From JBNKHH01 sp050290245 (lineage in GTDB: Bacteria > Pseudomonadota > Alphaproteobacteria > Rhodobacterales > Rhodobacteraceae), in the NCBI GenBank assembly GCA_050290245.1, contig JBNKHH010000072.1:55298-119297 (forward strand): a stretch of DNA of 64,000 bases, written 5' to 3'. Below, in pieces: positions 8,671 to 16,580 of the stretch (the stretch's first letter is position 1; each line of letters starts with the position of its first letter). The position numbers were made by a program, and so were the translations under genes. The notes under the pieces were generated by a model that did no database searches, was not told where the DNA came from, and saw nothing but the letters and a program-made list of their open reading frames with translations.

Positions 8671-9990
8671 ATGATCACGACCCGTTTCGCGCCCTCGCCC
8701 ACCGGATACATCCATATCGGAAATCTGCGCACCGCGCTGTTCAACTGGATGATAGCCCGGAAGTCCGGCGGCACCTTTATCCTGCGCATCGACGACACCG
8801 ACCCCGAACGGTCGAAAGAGGAATATGTTGATGCGATCAAAGAGGACCTTGAGTGGCTGGGCCTGACCTGGGACAGGGTTGAGCGTCAGTCGGAACGGCT
8901 CGACCGCTATGCCGAGGCGGCGGACAAACTGCGTGATATGGGCCGGTTCTACGAAGCCTGGGAAACCCCGACCGAGCTGGACCTCAAGCGCAAGAAACAG
9001 CTGAATATGGGCAAGCCACCGGTCTATGACCGTGCTGCACTGGCGCTCTCCGAAGATGAAAAATCGCGCCTGCGCGCAGAGCGCGGCGATGGCGTCTGGC
9101 GTTTCAAGCTGGACCAAGAGCGCATCGAGTGGACCGACGGCATCCTCGGCGACATCTCGATCGACGCCGCAAGCGTGTCTGACCCTGTGCTGATCCGCCA
9201 GGACGGGCAGGTACTCTATACCCTGGCCTCGGTCGTGGATGACACCGAAATGGGCGTGACAAACGTGGTGCGCGGCTCGGACCACGTCACCAACACCGCC
9301 ACCCAGATTCAGATGATCAAGGCGCTTGGCGGCACCCCGCCTGCCTTTGCGCACCATTCTCTTCTGACTGGCCCCCAGGGCGAGGCCCTATCCAAACGCC
9401 TCGGCACGCTGGCACTGCGCGATCTGCGCGCGCAAGGCATCGAGCCGATGGCGCTCTTGTCGCTGATGGCGCGGCTGGGCTCATCGGATCCGGTTGAACT
9501 GCGCACAAGCCATGACGAGTTGATCGAGGGCTTTGACATCTCGCACTTCGGCTCGGCTCCGACCAAATTCGATGCCGAGGACCTGAAACCGCTGACAGCG
9601 CGCACGGTCCAGGGCCTGGACCCGGCCGACGTGGACGGCGAGCTGGCCGCAGCGGGCGTGCCCGAGGCGCTGCGCCCAGCCTATTGGCAGGCAGTGCGCG
9701 GGAACACCGAAACCCGCGCCGAAGCCGGGGCCTGGTGGCCGGTGTTTCGCGACGGCGCCACACCCGAGATCGCCGAAGAGGACCGCGAGTTCGTCGCCAC
9801 CGCTTTCGATATGCTGGGCGAACCGCCCTACACCGCCGATACCTGGTCAACTTGGACCACGGCCGTGAAAGCGGCCACTGGCCGCAAGGGCAAAGGCCTT
9901 TTCATGCCGCTGCGTCTGGCGGTTACCGGTCAGCCGCGCGGGCCGGAAATGGCCGATGTTCTGCCACTGCTGCAGAAAAAGCCGGGCTGA
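8671..9990 (+). CDS. gltX: Glutamate--tRNA ligase
   Basis: This is a class I aminoacyl-tRNA synthetase of 439 residues that charges tRNA-Glu. The ATP-binding HIGH motif appears as YIHIGNLRTALFNW at residues 13-26, and the KMSKS-equivalent as GEALSKRLG near residue 243. FILRIDDTDPERS is the Glu/Gln-specific signature. The C-terminal anticodon-binding part is compact compared with 470-residue bacterial enzymes. AGGAGA precedes the ATG. Many alphaproteobacteria have two GluRS paralogues; which one this is cannot be settled here. Confidence 0.95.
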   Translation: MITTRFAPSPTGYIHIGNLRTALFNWMIARKSGGTFILRIDDTDPERSKEEYVDAIKEDLEWLGLTWDRVERQSERLDRYAEAADKLRDMGRFYEAWETPTELDLKRKKQLNMGKPPVYDRAALALSEDEKSRLRAERGDGVWRFKLDQERIEWTDGILGDISIDAASVSDPVLIRQDGQVLYTLASVVDDTEMGVTNVVRGSDHVTNTATQIQMIKALGGTPPAFAHHSLLTGPQGEALSKRLGTLALRDLRAQGIEPMALLSLMARLGSSDPVELRTSHDELIEGFDISHFGSAPTKFDAEDLKPLTARTVQGLDPADVDGELAAAGVPEALRPAYWQAVRGNTETRAEAGAWWPVFRDGATPEIAEEDREFVATAFDMLGEPPYTADTWSTWTTAVKAATGRKGKGLFMPLRLAVTGQPRGPEMADVLPLLQKKPG

Positions 9991-10024
9991 CTGGATCGCC
10001 GAAGCGGAAATCGCCCCCTTGCCT

Positions 10025-10038
10025 TGTTGGCGCTAACA
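10025..10038. promoter_or_regulatory. LacI-family-type operator candidate upstream of pfkB
   Basis: TGTTGGCGCTAACA is a 14-bp near-palindrome (12 of 14 positions symmetric) with a central GCGC, the layout of LacI-family operators. It ends 32 bp before the pfkB start codon, where a repressor would block the promoter. The regulator is not identified. Confidence 0.4.
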
Positions 10039-10070
10039 GGCGATGAACGACCTACTGCGGGAGTAGGCCA

Positions 10071-11021
10071 ATGAAATCGCATATCCTGACCATCACCCTG
10101 AACCCGACGGTGGATTTCTGTACCACCGCACCCCATGTCGAGCCCGGTCCCAAACTGAGGTGCACCGATCCCGCGATCGACCCTGGCGGCGGCGGTATCA
10201 ACGTGGCCCGCGCGGTCAAGCTCCTCGGCGGACAGGCGACGGCGCTGGTGGCTATCGGCGGCGCGACCGGCGCGCACCTGTTGCAGCTTCTGGCGCTGGA
10301 GGGCGTCCCCACCGTGGCATTCCAGGGCCCGGGTGAGACCCGGCAATCCATGTCCGTCATCGACCGCTCAACCGGCCAGCAATACCGGTTCGTCATGCCG
10401 GGCCCGGTCTGGCAGGATCATGATGTGCCACGCGCCCTGGACTCGGTCGACCAGGCCACTAGCGAAGAGTCACTGGTGGTTCTCTCGGGCAGCCAGCCAC
10501 CGGGGGTCGCCAAGGATTTCCCATCGATCCTCGCGAACCACGTAGCGGGCCGCGGCGCGCGCCTGATCGTCGACACGTCTGGACCGGCGCTGTTTCACCT
10601 GGCTGAAAGCCCTCACGACTCGCTCTACGTGTTGCGCATGAATAGCGAGGAAGGCGAAGAGCTTGCGGGCCGCCCCCTGAAGACGCGTGAGGACACGGCC
10701 GAATTTGCCCAAGCACTGGTGAAAAAGGGCGTCGCCCGTATCGTGATCGTGGCGCGAGGCGCCGACGGCTCTGTCATGGCCGAACGGGAAAGCGCCTGGC
10801 ACGCGGTGCCGCCAAAAGTCGAGGCGGTCTCAAAAGTCGGCGCAGGCGACAGCTTCGTCGGCGCTTTCACCCTGGCGCTGGCGGGGTCCGAGCCGCCCGA
10901 AGACTGCCTGTCCTGGGGCGTGGCGGCGGCCTCGGCAGCCACCATGACTGAGGCGACGCGGCTGTGCGAACGTGAAACGACCGTCCGTCTGCGCTCTGAA
11001 AGCACCATCACGCGGCTCTAG
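10071..11021 (+). CDS. pfkB: PfkB-family kinase, likely 6-phosphofructokinase isozyme 2
   Basis: This is a ribokinase-fold sugar kinase of 316 residues. It resembles E. coli PfkB (phosphofructokinase II) closely: EPGPKLRCTDPAIDPGGGGINVARA near residue 26, IGGATGAHLL, QQYRFVMPGP, LSGSQPPGV, and the catalytic KVGAGDSFVGAF near residue 257. It would phosphorylate fructose-6-phosphate; 1-phosphofructokinase or tagatose-6-phosphate kinase activity is an alternative. GGGAGTAGGCCA precedes the ATG. A LacI-type operator lies in its upstream region. Confidence 0.85.
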   Translation: MKSHILTITLNPTVDFCTTAPHVEPGPKLRCTDPAIDPGGGGINVARAVKLLGGQATALVAIGGATGAHLLQLLALEGVPTVAFQGPGETRQSMSVIDRSTGQQYRFVMPGPVWQDHDVPRALDSVDQATSEESLVVLSGSQPPGVAKDFPSILANHVAGRGARLIVDTSGPALFHLAESPHDSLYVLRMNSEEGEELAGRPLKTREDTAEFAQALVKKGVARIVIVARGADGSVMAERESAWHAVPPKVEAVSKVGAGDSFVGAFTLALAGSEPPEDCLSWGVAAASAATMTEATRLCERETTVRLRSESTITRL

Positions 11022-11063
11022 ACCGCACGTCCCGGAGGCTCTGCCTCCCGTATGATGATTTCA

Positions 11064-11106
11064 AAAAGAAGAAGTGTGAATTTGAAATGAACCGTCTTCT
11101 TCTTTT
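11064..11106. terminator. Bidirectional terminator between pfkB and ABC permease
   Basis: AAAAGAAGAAG (11064-11074) and CTTCTTCTTTT (11096-11106) form an 11-bp perfect inverted repeat around a 21-nt spacer, in the gap between two convergent genes. It is flanked by two GC-rich hairpins: GGAGGCTCTGCCTCC at 11034-11048 and CGAGGGGTGAAACCCCTCG after 11128. The T-rich arm falls on the 3' side on both strands, as a two-way terminator requires. Confidence 0.6.
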
Positions 11107-11108
11107 CT

Positions 11109-11170
11109 GAAATACTTTCGGCGAGCGCGAGGGGTGAAACCCCTCGCCTGCCGCGACGACGACGTCGGCG
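11109..11170 (+). repeat. Dispersed GC-rich palindromic repeat, copy A
   Basis: This copy begins with GAAATACT and continues into a GAGGGGTGAAACCCCTC hairpin and CGCCTGCCGCGACG. The order (AAATA, G-rich run, GGGG...CCCC hairpin, GCCxGCCG) is shared with copies at 19430-19505 (inverted), 28300-28350 and 31485-31550. Confidence 0.55.
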
Positions 11171-11176
11171 CAACTC

Positions 11177-11938
11177 TCAACTCTTCAGGCGATACCCCGT
11201 CTTGAGCATCCACCAGATCACGCCGACACACGCCGCCGCAAAAGCGAGAACCGCCGCAAGGCTGATCGCAATCGGTACATCCGACAGGCCGAAGAACGCC
11301 CAGCGGAAACCTGACACCAGGTAGAGCACCGGGTTGAACATCGAGATAGCCTGCCAAAAATCGGGCAGCATAGAGATCGAGTAGAACGACCCGCCAAGGA
11401 ACACCAACGGTGTCACAACCAGAAGCGGCACGAGGTTCAGTTGCTCGAAACTCTTCGCCCAAATGCCAAGTATGAAGCCCAAAAGCGAAAAGGTGATGGC
11501 CGTCATCACCAGGAAACCCATCATCCAGAACGGGTGCAGGATTTGCAGGTCGACAAAAAAGAACGACGTGGCCAGGATGATCAACCCGATCAGAATGGAT
11601 TTGACCGCCGCCGCTCCGACGTATCCGATGACGATTTCCATGGCACCGACCGGCGCCGACAGCACCTCGAAGATCGTACCGATGAACTTCGGGAAGTAGA
11701 TGCCAAAGCCCGCGTTCTGAATCGACTGTTGCAGCACCGTCAGCATGATCAACCCCGGCACGATGAAAGCGCCGTAAGACACGCCCTCGATCTGCTCGAT
11801 CCGACTGCCGATCGCGGCACCAAAGACTACGAAATAAAGCGAGGTCGAAAGGACCGGCGAGAACACAGATTGGATTATCGAGCGGAAGAAGCGGGCCATT
11901 TCGAACCGCCAGATGGCGGCGATCGCATACCTGTTCAT
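11177..11938 (-). CDS. ABC-2 type transporter permease
   Basis: The 253-residue membrane protein has six hydrophobic segments and the ABC-2 arrangement: an N-terminal RFEMARFFRSIIQS helix, SYGAFIVPGLIMLTVLQQ, FMVMTAITFSLLGF-like segments and a C-terminal amphipathic tail. It pairs with the ATPase at 11935-12861, overlapping it by 4 bp (ATGA), so the two form an exporter. The pair resembles the YadH/YadG type. The substrate is unknown. Confidence 0.92.
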   Translation of the reverse strand: MNRYAIAAIWRFEMARFFRSIIQSVFSPVLSTSLYFVVFGAAIGSRIEQIEGVSYGAFIVPGLIMLTVLQQSIQNAGFGIYFPKFIGTIFEVLSAPVGAMEIVIGYVGAAAVKSILIGLIILATSFFFVDLQILHPFWMMGFLVMTAITFSLLGFILGIWAKSFEQLNLVPLLVVTPLVFLGGSFYSISMLPDFWQAISMFNPVLYLVSGFRWAFFGLSDVPIAISLAAVLAFAAACVGVIWWMLKTGYRLKS

Positions 11939-12861
11939 TGGGACTCGTCCTTTACGATGCCGACGAAGATATCTTCCAGAGAGCTTTGGCTGGTACGCAG
12001 GTCGGTCATGGCCAGGCCAACTTCCTGAACGGCGGCCAACAGACGCGTAATACCGGTGCGCTCTCCGCTGGTGTCATAGTGATAGCACAGCGCCATTCCG
12101 TCCTCGGCGCGGGTCAGATTAAAGTCGGCCAGCGCCTCGGGAACATGGTCGACCGGGTCCTTCAGGTCGATCCAAAGCTCTTTTTTGCCAAGTCTGCTCA
12201 ACAGCGCCACCTTGTCTTCGACCAGCAGCAGTTCGCCCTTGTTGATAACGCCGATACGGTCGGCGATGGCCTCGGCCTCTTCGATGTAATGGGTCGTCAG
12301 GATAATGGTCACACCCATGGCGCGCAGGTCTTCCACCAGCCGCCACATGTCTCGTCTGAGTTCAACATCGACGCCTGCGGTCGGTTCGTCCAGGAACAGG
12401 ACACGGGGTTCGTGGACCAAGGCCTTGGCGATCAGCACCCGGCGCTTCATGCCGCCCGAAAGTTCCATGATGCGCGACTTGCGCTTATCCCAGAGCGACA
12501 GGTCCCGCAGCACCTTTTCGACCAGGACGTCGTCACGCCCCTTGCCGAAAAGGCCGCGCGAAAACCGCACGGTGTTTTCGACGAACTCGAGGGGTTCAAG
12601 GTTGATTTCTTGCGGCACCAACCCGATCAGCCGGCGCGCAGCACGCCAGTCCTCCACGACGCAATGCCCGTCCATCTCGATCTTGCCCGAGGTCGGGTTG
12701 GTAATCCCGCAGATGGTCGAGATCAGCGTCGTCTTACCCGCACCGTTGGGACCGAGCAGCGCAAGGATCTCACCCTCTTCGATGCCGAGGGTCACGCTCT
12801 TGAGCGCCTCGAAACCATTCGAGTAGGTCTTGGTCAGGTTTTCAATTTCAACAATTGCCAT
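11935..12861 (-). CDS. ABC transporter ATP-binding protein (exporter type)
   Basis: The ATPase has 308 residues from the ATG at 12861, which is preceded by GAGGAG; a longer open frame upstream lacks such a site. Walker A is GPNGAGKTT near residue 37, the signature is ELSGGMKRR, and Walker B is VLFLDEPTAGVD followed by an H-loop in TTHY. The C-terminal part carries the extra domain seen in drug and polysaccharide exporters of this class. It is translationally coupled to the permease downstream. Confidence 0.93.
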   Translation of the reverse strand: MAIVEIENLTKTYSNGFEALKSVTLGIEEGEILALLGPNGAGKTTLISTICGITNPTSGKIEMDGHCVVEDWRAARRLIGLVPQEINLEPLEFVENTVRFSRGLFGKGRDDVLVEKVLRDLSLWDKRKSRIMELSGGMKRRVLIAKALVHEPRVLFLDEPTAGVDVELRRDMWRLVEDLRAMGVTIILTTHYIEEAEAIADRIGVINKGELLLVEDKVALLSRLGKKELWIDLKDPVDHVPEALADFNLTRAEDGMALCYHYDTSGERTGITRLLAAVQEVGLAMTDLRTSQSSLEDIFVGIVKDESQ

Positions 12862-13198
12862 GAGTGGAACTCCTCGGGGAAGGCTGACATAGCAAATCGC
12901 TTCAGCGCACAAAACTGTGATTATGCGTATGGGAGATGTTCATTCTTGCAGAGTTCTTCCGGCGAGCAGATCCCACTTGCCGTGCCCGGGTCGCCCATGA
13001 ACAGGGCGGAAGAGATCGACGCCTTCAATAGCATGCAGGGTCGCGCCACTGGGACATGGCCTGCCAAAATGTGACGCCTGGCCAATTTGATCGAGACCTG
13101 TATGCCGGTCATTCACAAGCAAATCAGAACCCCGAACCAACGAAAAAGGCCGCCCCGGACAGGGCGGCCTTTCGACATCTCTTTGCAAAGAATCGCAA
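12862..13198. other. Intergenic region between rpsD and ABC exporter
   Basis: These 337 bp contain the rpsD terminator (13142-13170) and, close to 12862, the promoter region expected for the exporter. The rest (about 12920-13140) holds short open frames of fewer than 65 codons with no recognisable protein and no convincing ribosome-binding site. Confidence 0.5.
13142..13170 (-). terminator. Rho-independent terminator after rpsD
   Basis: On the minus strand a GGCCGCCC/GGGGCGGCC stem with a short loop is followed by TTTTTCG. It starts about 30 bp beyond the rpsD stop codon. Confidence 0.88.
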
Positions 13199-13819
13199 TC
13201 AGTTCTGAGCGTAGTATTCGATGACCAGGTTCGGTTCCATCATGACCGGGTACGGAACATCCGAAAGCCCGGGGGTGCGCACGAAGGTGGCGGTCATCTT
13301 CGAGTGGTCGGCTTCGATATAGTCGGGAACGTCACGCTCGGGCAGCTGTACGGCCTCGAGAACGATGGCGAGCTGCTTGGAGCGGTCGCGCACCTCGATC
13401 ACGTCGCCTTCCTTCACGCGGTAGGAGGGGATGTTGACCTTATTGCCGTTCACACGGACGTGGCCGTGATTCACGAATTGACGGGCCGCGAATACGGTCG
13501 GCACGAACTTGGCGCGGTAGACGACGGCATCCAGACGGCGCTCCAACAGACCGATCAGGTTCTCGCCGGTGTCGCCCTTGACCCGCTCGGCTTCGGCATA
13601 GATGCGGCGGAACTGTTTTTCGGTCAGATCGCCGTAATAGCCCTTCAGCTTCTGCTTGGCACGCAGCTGAAGGCCGAAGTCGGACATCTTGCCCTTGCGG
13701 CGCTGGCCGTGCTGACCGGGGCCGTACTCACGGCGGTTAACGGGGGATTTCGGACGGCCCCAGATGTTTTCGCCCATCCGGCGGTCGATTTTGTACTTGG
13801 CAGACGTGCGTTTGGTCAC
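13199..13819 (-). CDS. rpsD: 30S ribosomal protein S4
   Basis: S4 is a primary 16S rRNA-binding protein that nucleates assembly of the small subunit. The 206-residue sequence has the expected KRTSAKYKIDRRMGENIWG start, RRLDAVVYRAKF, and the S4 RNA-binding domain around residues 94-160 (ARQFVNHGHVRVNG). The start codon is GTG at 13819, with GAGGAG seven bases upstream. It stands alone rather than in a large ribosomal operon and has its own strong terminator. Confidence 0.98.
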   Translation of the reverse strand: MTKRTSAKYKIDRRMGENIWGRPKSPVNRREYGPGQHGQRRKGKMSDFGLQLRAKQKLKGYYGDLTEKQFRRIYAEAERVKGDTGENLIGLLERRLDAVVYRAKFVPTVFAARQFVNHGHVRVNGNKVNIPSYRVKEGDVIEVRDRSKQLAIVLEAVQLPERDVPDYIEADHSKMTATFVRTPGLSDVPYPVMMEPNLVIEYYAQN

Positions 13820-13925
13820 GGCTGATCTCCTCTTCGGTTTCGAGAGGGCGTTGTCCTCCTTCCCGGATTTGGCCGGGACGACAGGTTTCCCCTTGCGGGG
13901 TCCACCAACACCAATGAAGCGGCGC
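13820..13925 (-). promoter_or_regulatory. Structured rpsD leader
   Basis: The minus-strand leader contains two tight hairpins in series, CCCCGCAAGGGG and CCCGGCCAAATCCGGG, followed by GGAGGACAACG and the rpsD GAGGAG site. Inference: these may serve S4 autoregulation or transcript stability; no known S4-binding pseudoknot is evident. Confidence 0.35.
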
Positions 13926-14010
13926 TTATAGAGGCTTTGGGAGGTGAGTCAACAGGAGTTTAGCCGCGCTGCCGCGCGTCTGTTTGCGTATTTGTGGCAA
14001 GATAAATGCG

Positions 14011-14928
14011 TCAGTCCCACCAGATCCAAAGGCGAGGCGCACCGACGAGGCTTTGGCCCTTCGAACCGAAGCGGTCGGCGTTGATTTCAGTTGCGCCGAG
14101 AATGGCGAAACGGCGGAGCACCTCTTGCGCCTCGTCGGTTGTGGCGATCGGTTGGTCGAGCTGGAAGCCGATATGATCAGTCGAGGCGGTGATAGGGCGC
14201 GCGCCGTAGCGGTCCCACATCCAGCGGCATTGGGCGACGAAAACCGGCTTGGGCGCGCAAAGGGCATAGGTGCCGTGTTGGAGCCAGGCGGCGCTTTCCC
14301 AGGGCAAACTCGTTTCCAACAGCCCGGCCGCGATCATATCTCCATGGCGCGGCGTCACGTAATGCACCGGATCGGGGTAGATGGCGGCGTTGCCCTCCGC
14401 CTCGAGTTCGGAAATGACGGCGCGGATCTCGTCGAGGTCGGCGTCGTTGGCGCCGCCCGAGGCCTCGAGTTCGGCGAGCTGCGCCTTCAGGGCGTCTATG
14501 CCCGAGCCCGTTTCGTCGGCGGCGGACGGGCCATAGTCGAAGGGCGAGCGCGACATGAAGGCGGGCTTTTTGCCCGTCAGCGGCCAGCGGGCCAACCGCA
14601 GCGGAAGAAGTGCGACATCGAATGGAAACGCGGCCACGCGGTAAGCCGTGTTGAACAGCTTGAGCGAACGATTCATCTGCGCCTCGGCGCCCGAAGGTCC
14701 CAGGCGTCGGTTTTCGAACCAAAGGTCGATGTCGATTTGACGGGCTTCGTCGAGGATGATTTCGGGCGCGTCGAAGGCGTCGACACATTCGGCCCATTCG
14801 ACCGAAAAGACGTCCGCATCCCCCAGAAGTACCGGCGTAATGCCGGGCTTCTGGCGGCGCAGGGACTCTAACTCTGCATCTGCTGCATCGGACGAAATAG
14901 TCTGAAGCGCAAAAGGTATATCCAGCAT
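14011..14928 (-). CDS. DUF4253-like domain protein
   Basis: The 305-residue protein is probably cytoplasmic. Its C-terminal 75 residues (RYGARPITASTDHIGF, then TDEAQEVLRRF, ending in RLWIWWD) resemble DUF4253, whose members end in a Trp-rich WWD tail. The middle contains ALKAQLAELEASGG followed by an acidic helical stretch that may be a short coiled coil. The start at 14928 has GAGGG five bases upstream and is preferred over ATG 14943. Neighbours give no functional hint; function is unknown. Confidence 0.6.
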   Translation of the reverse strand: MLDIPFALQTISSDAADAELESLRRQKPGITPVLLGDADVFSVEWAECVDAFDAPEIILDEARQIDIDLWFENRRLGPSGAEAQMNRSLKLFNTAYRVAAFPFDVALLPLRLARWPLTGKKPAFMSRSPFDYGPSAADETGSGIDALKAQLAELEASGGANDADLDEIRAVISELEAEGNAAIYPDPVHYVTPRHGDMIAAGLLETSLPWESAAWLQHGTYALCAPKPVFVAQCRWMWDRYGARPITASTDHIGFQLDQPIATTDEAQEVLRRFAILGATEINADRFGSKGQSLVGAPRLWIWWD

Positions 14929-15049
14929 AGGTCCCTCACTCATCCATGCGGTAAGGCGAGATCACCAGCCAAATCAGGCGAAAAAGGGGCGCGCATCCAA
15001 ACGGGGCGCCGCCGGAGCAGGCTGTTGCAAGACTGCCGCAGTCGTCGTG

Positions 15050-16120
15050 TCAGGCAGCGTTTGGTAAGAGCGCCGCCTCGGCCCGCGTCAGGGCGCGGCG
15101 CACCGAGGGGCCATAGCTTTGCGGATCATAGGCCAGGTCGGGCATGACGTCGTACATGCGCTGGCGCTGATCCTCGGCGATGGCGTTCAGGTGCGCGGCC
15201 CCCGGGTGGAAGCTTTCGGTTTCGACGCCATTGGCGACCAGAACCTGGTGCGATGCCAGCATGAGGTGGTAATAGGTCACCGATTTCGCGCCCATGTCAC
15301 GGCTGACGCCATTGCCGTTGATCAGGTCGCGGGCGGCAACCAGAACCTCGTCTTCGCCCCAGAGAGCGCGGGCGGCCTTGCCCTGGATCAGCATCCGGTG
15401 GTCGGGAGAAACGATCAGATCGCCCGAGGGGCTTCCGGTTCCAAGCGCGCCCTCGCGGATGCGAACGGGCCTAAGGTCAGGCATGGCGTAGAGCCGCGCG
15501 CCCGAGACGTTGCGACTGCCGACCCAGAGGATCGGTTCGGCTCCATTGTCCTTGGTGACGATGCGGTCTCCGGCGGCCAGGTCTTCGACCAGACGCGGAC
15601 CATCGGGGGTTTCAAGCCAGGTGCCAGGTGTGAAACAAACAACGCCTTCGGCGGCTTCGGCCAGGCGAGAGGGGAGCGAGGGCTCAACCACGCCCTCGGT
15701 CACAAAAAGCGGCGTCCGGGCAGGCGGCATGGTGCCGGTGAACATCAGGAGAGGCCGTGCGATCTCGGGCATCTCGATCAGGGTGGCGGTCCACTTGCGA
15801 TGGCCGTCCGAGACAGTAAAGGCCCGGTCGAATTCGACCACGTCATCAACGAAAGGGGTGCGTACGCCTTCCTGTACCAGCGCCCGCGCCACGATCCGGC
15901 GCGCACTGACAGCGGCGCGGCGGCGGTGAATTTCACGGCCTTCCTCGGATGTCTGCCCTGCAAGTCCGCCAGCCACGGGATCAATCCGCACCGGCTCGCC
16001 CGTCCAGGCCCACATGGCGCCCGCATCGAGCGACGTCACCGGTGCTCCCGACAGCCCGTCGATCTCGGTCTGCGACCAAGAAATGACGAACGTGCCCTCC
16101 CGGCCCGTCATCATGTTCAT
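15050..16120 (-). CDS. Hint-domain protein
   Basis: The 356-residue protein has a C-terminal Hint domain from about residue 162, starting VVCFTPGTWLETPDG and containing VEDLAAGDRIVT, LIVSPDHRML and MLASHQVLVANGVETESFHPG. Hint domains are autoproteolytic folds related to inteins and hedgehog; the Cys and the later His residues needed for an N-S shift are present. The first 160 residues are not recognised. Such proteins are common and often secreted in Rhodobacteraceae, but no signal peptide is visible here. Role unknown. Confidence 0.88.
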   Translation of the reverse strand: MNMMTGREGTFVISWSQTEIDGLSGAPVTSLDAGAMWAWTGEPVRIDPVAGGLAGQTSEEGREIHRRRAAVSARRIVARALVQEGVRTPFVDDVVEFDRAFTVSDGHRKWTATLIEMPEIARPLLMFTGTMPPARTPLFVTEGVVEPSLPSRLAEAAEGVVCFTPGTWLETPDGPRLVEDLAAGDRIVTKDNGAEPILWVGSRNVSGARLYAMPDLRPVRIREGALGTGSPSGDLIVSPDHRMLIQGKAARALWGEDEVLVAARDLINGNGVSRDMGAKSVTYYHLMLASHQVLVANGVETESFHPGAAHLNAIAEDQRQRMYDVMPDLAYDPQSYGPSVRRALTRAEAALLPNAA

Positions 16121-16580
16121 CTTACCTGCCTCGGTATTTATGTTCTTTTGTTTTCTTGCGAGGAGGTTAGCGCGGCCAGTTCAAGTGACAAAAGCGGAAT
16201 TCAACCCGGAATGCGCGACTGGCAAGGGCCTGAGTCATTGGTGCAACAGTCAGGCGAGCCTCAAATTCGGGTTGCGGAATGTCGGCGGCAGATCAGGTCA
16301 GACAAGTGCACATCGCAAATCTCGCAGAGTCTGAGGGTGCGAGATTGACCATGCCACGGACGCCATCTCCGGGTGTCTTGCAGACGAGACCGGATGAACT
16401 TTGAAACACCTGTCAACGGTCGCCCGACTGGCCCTTGTAGTAGCGCCGGCCTACCCAAATCCCGCTTCCGTGCTGGCGCGATCTATGCCGGGCAACTCCA
16501 TCGGCTCCCGCGCGTCATAACGCTTCGTCCAACTCGGGAAAGCTGCTATGGGCTAAACTTCAAACCTCACCCAGCAGATG
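16121..16580. other. 460-bp intergenic region between nrdJ and the Hint gene
   Basis: I see no supported gene. The notable structure is a 9-bp inverted repeat, AATCTCGCA (16318-16326) and TGCGAGATT (16338-16346), which could be a terminator stem or an operator. Neither arm is followed by a T-run. The remainder may be promoter DNA for the Hint gene or decayed sequence. Confidence 0.4.

Noticed and set aside
12920..13112. Small genes in the rpsD-ABC exporter gap
   Set aside because: Short frames on both strands lack ribosome-binding sites and recognisable sequence.
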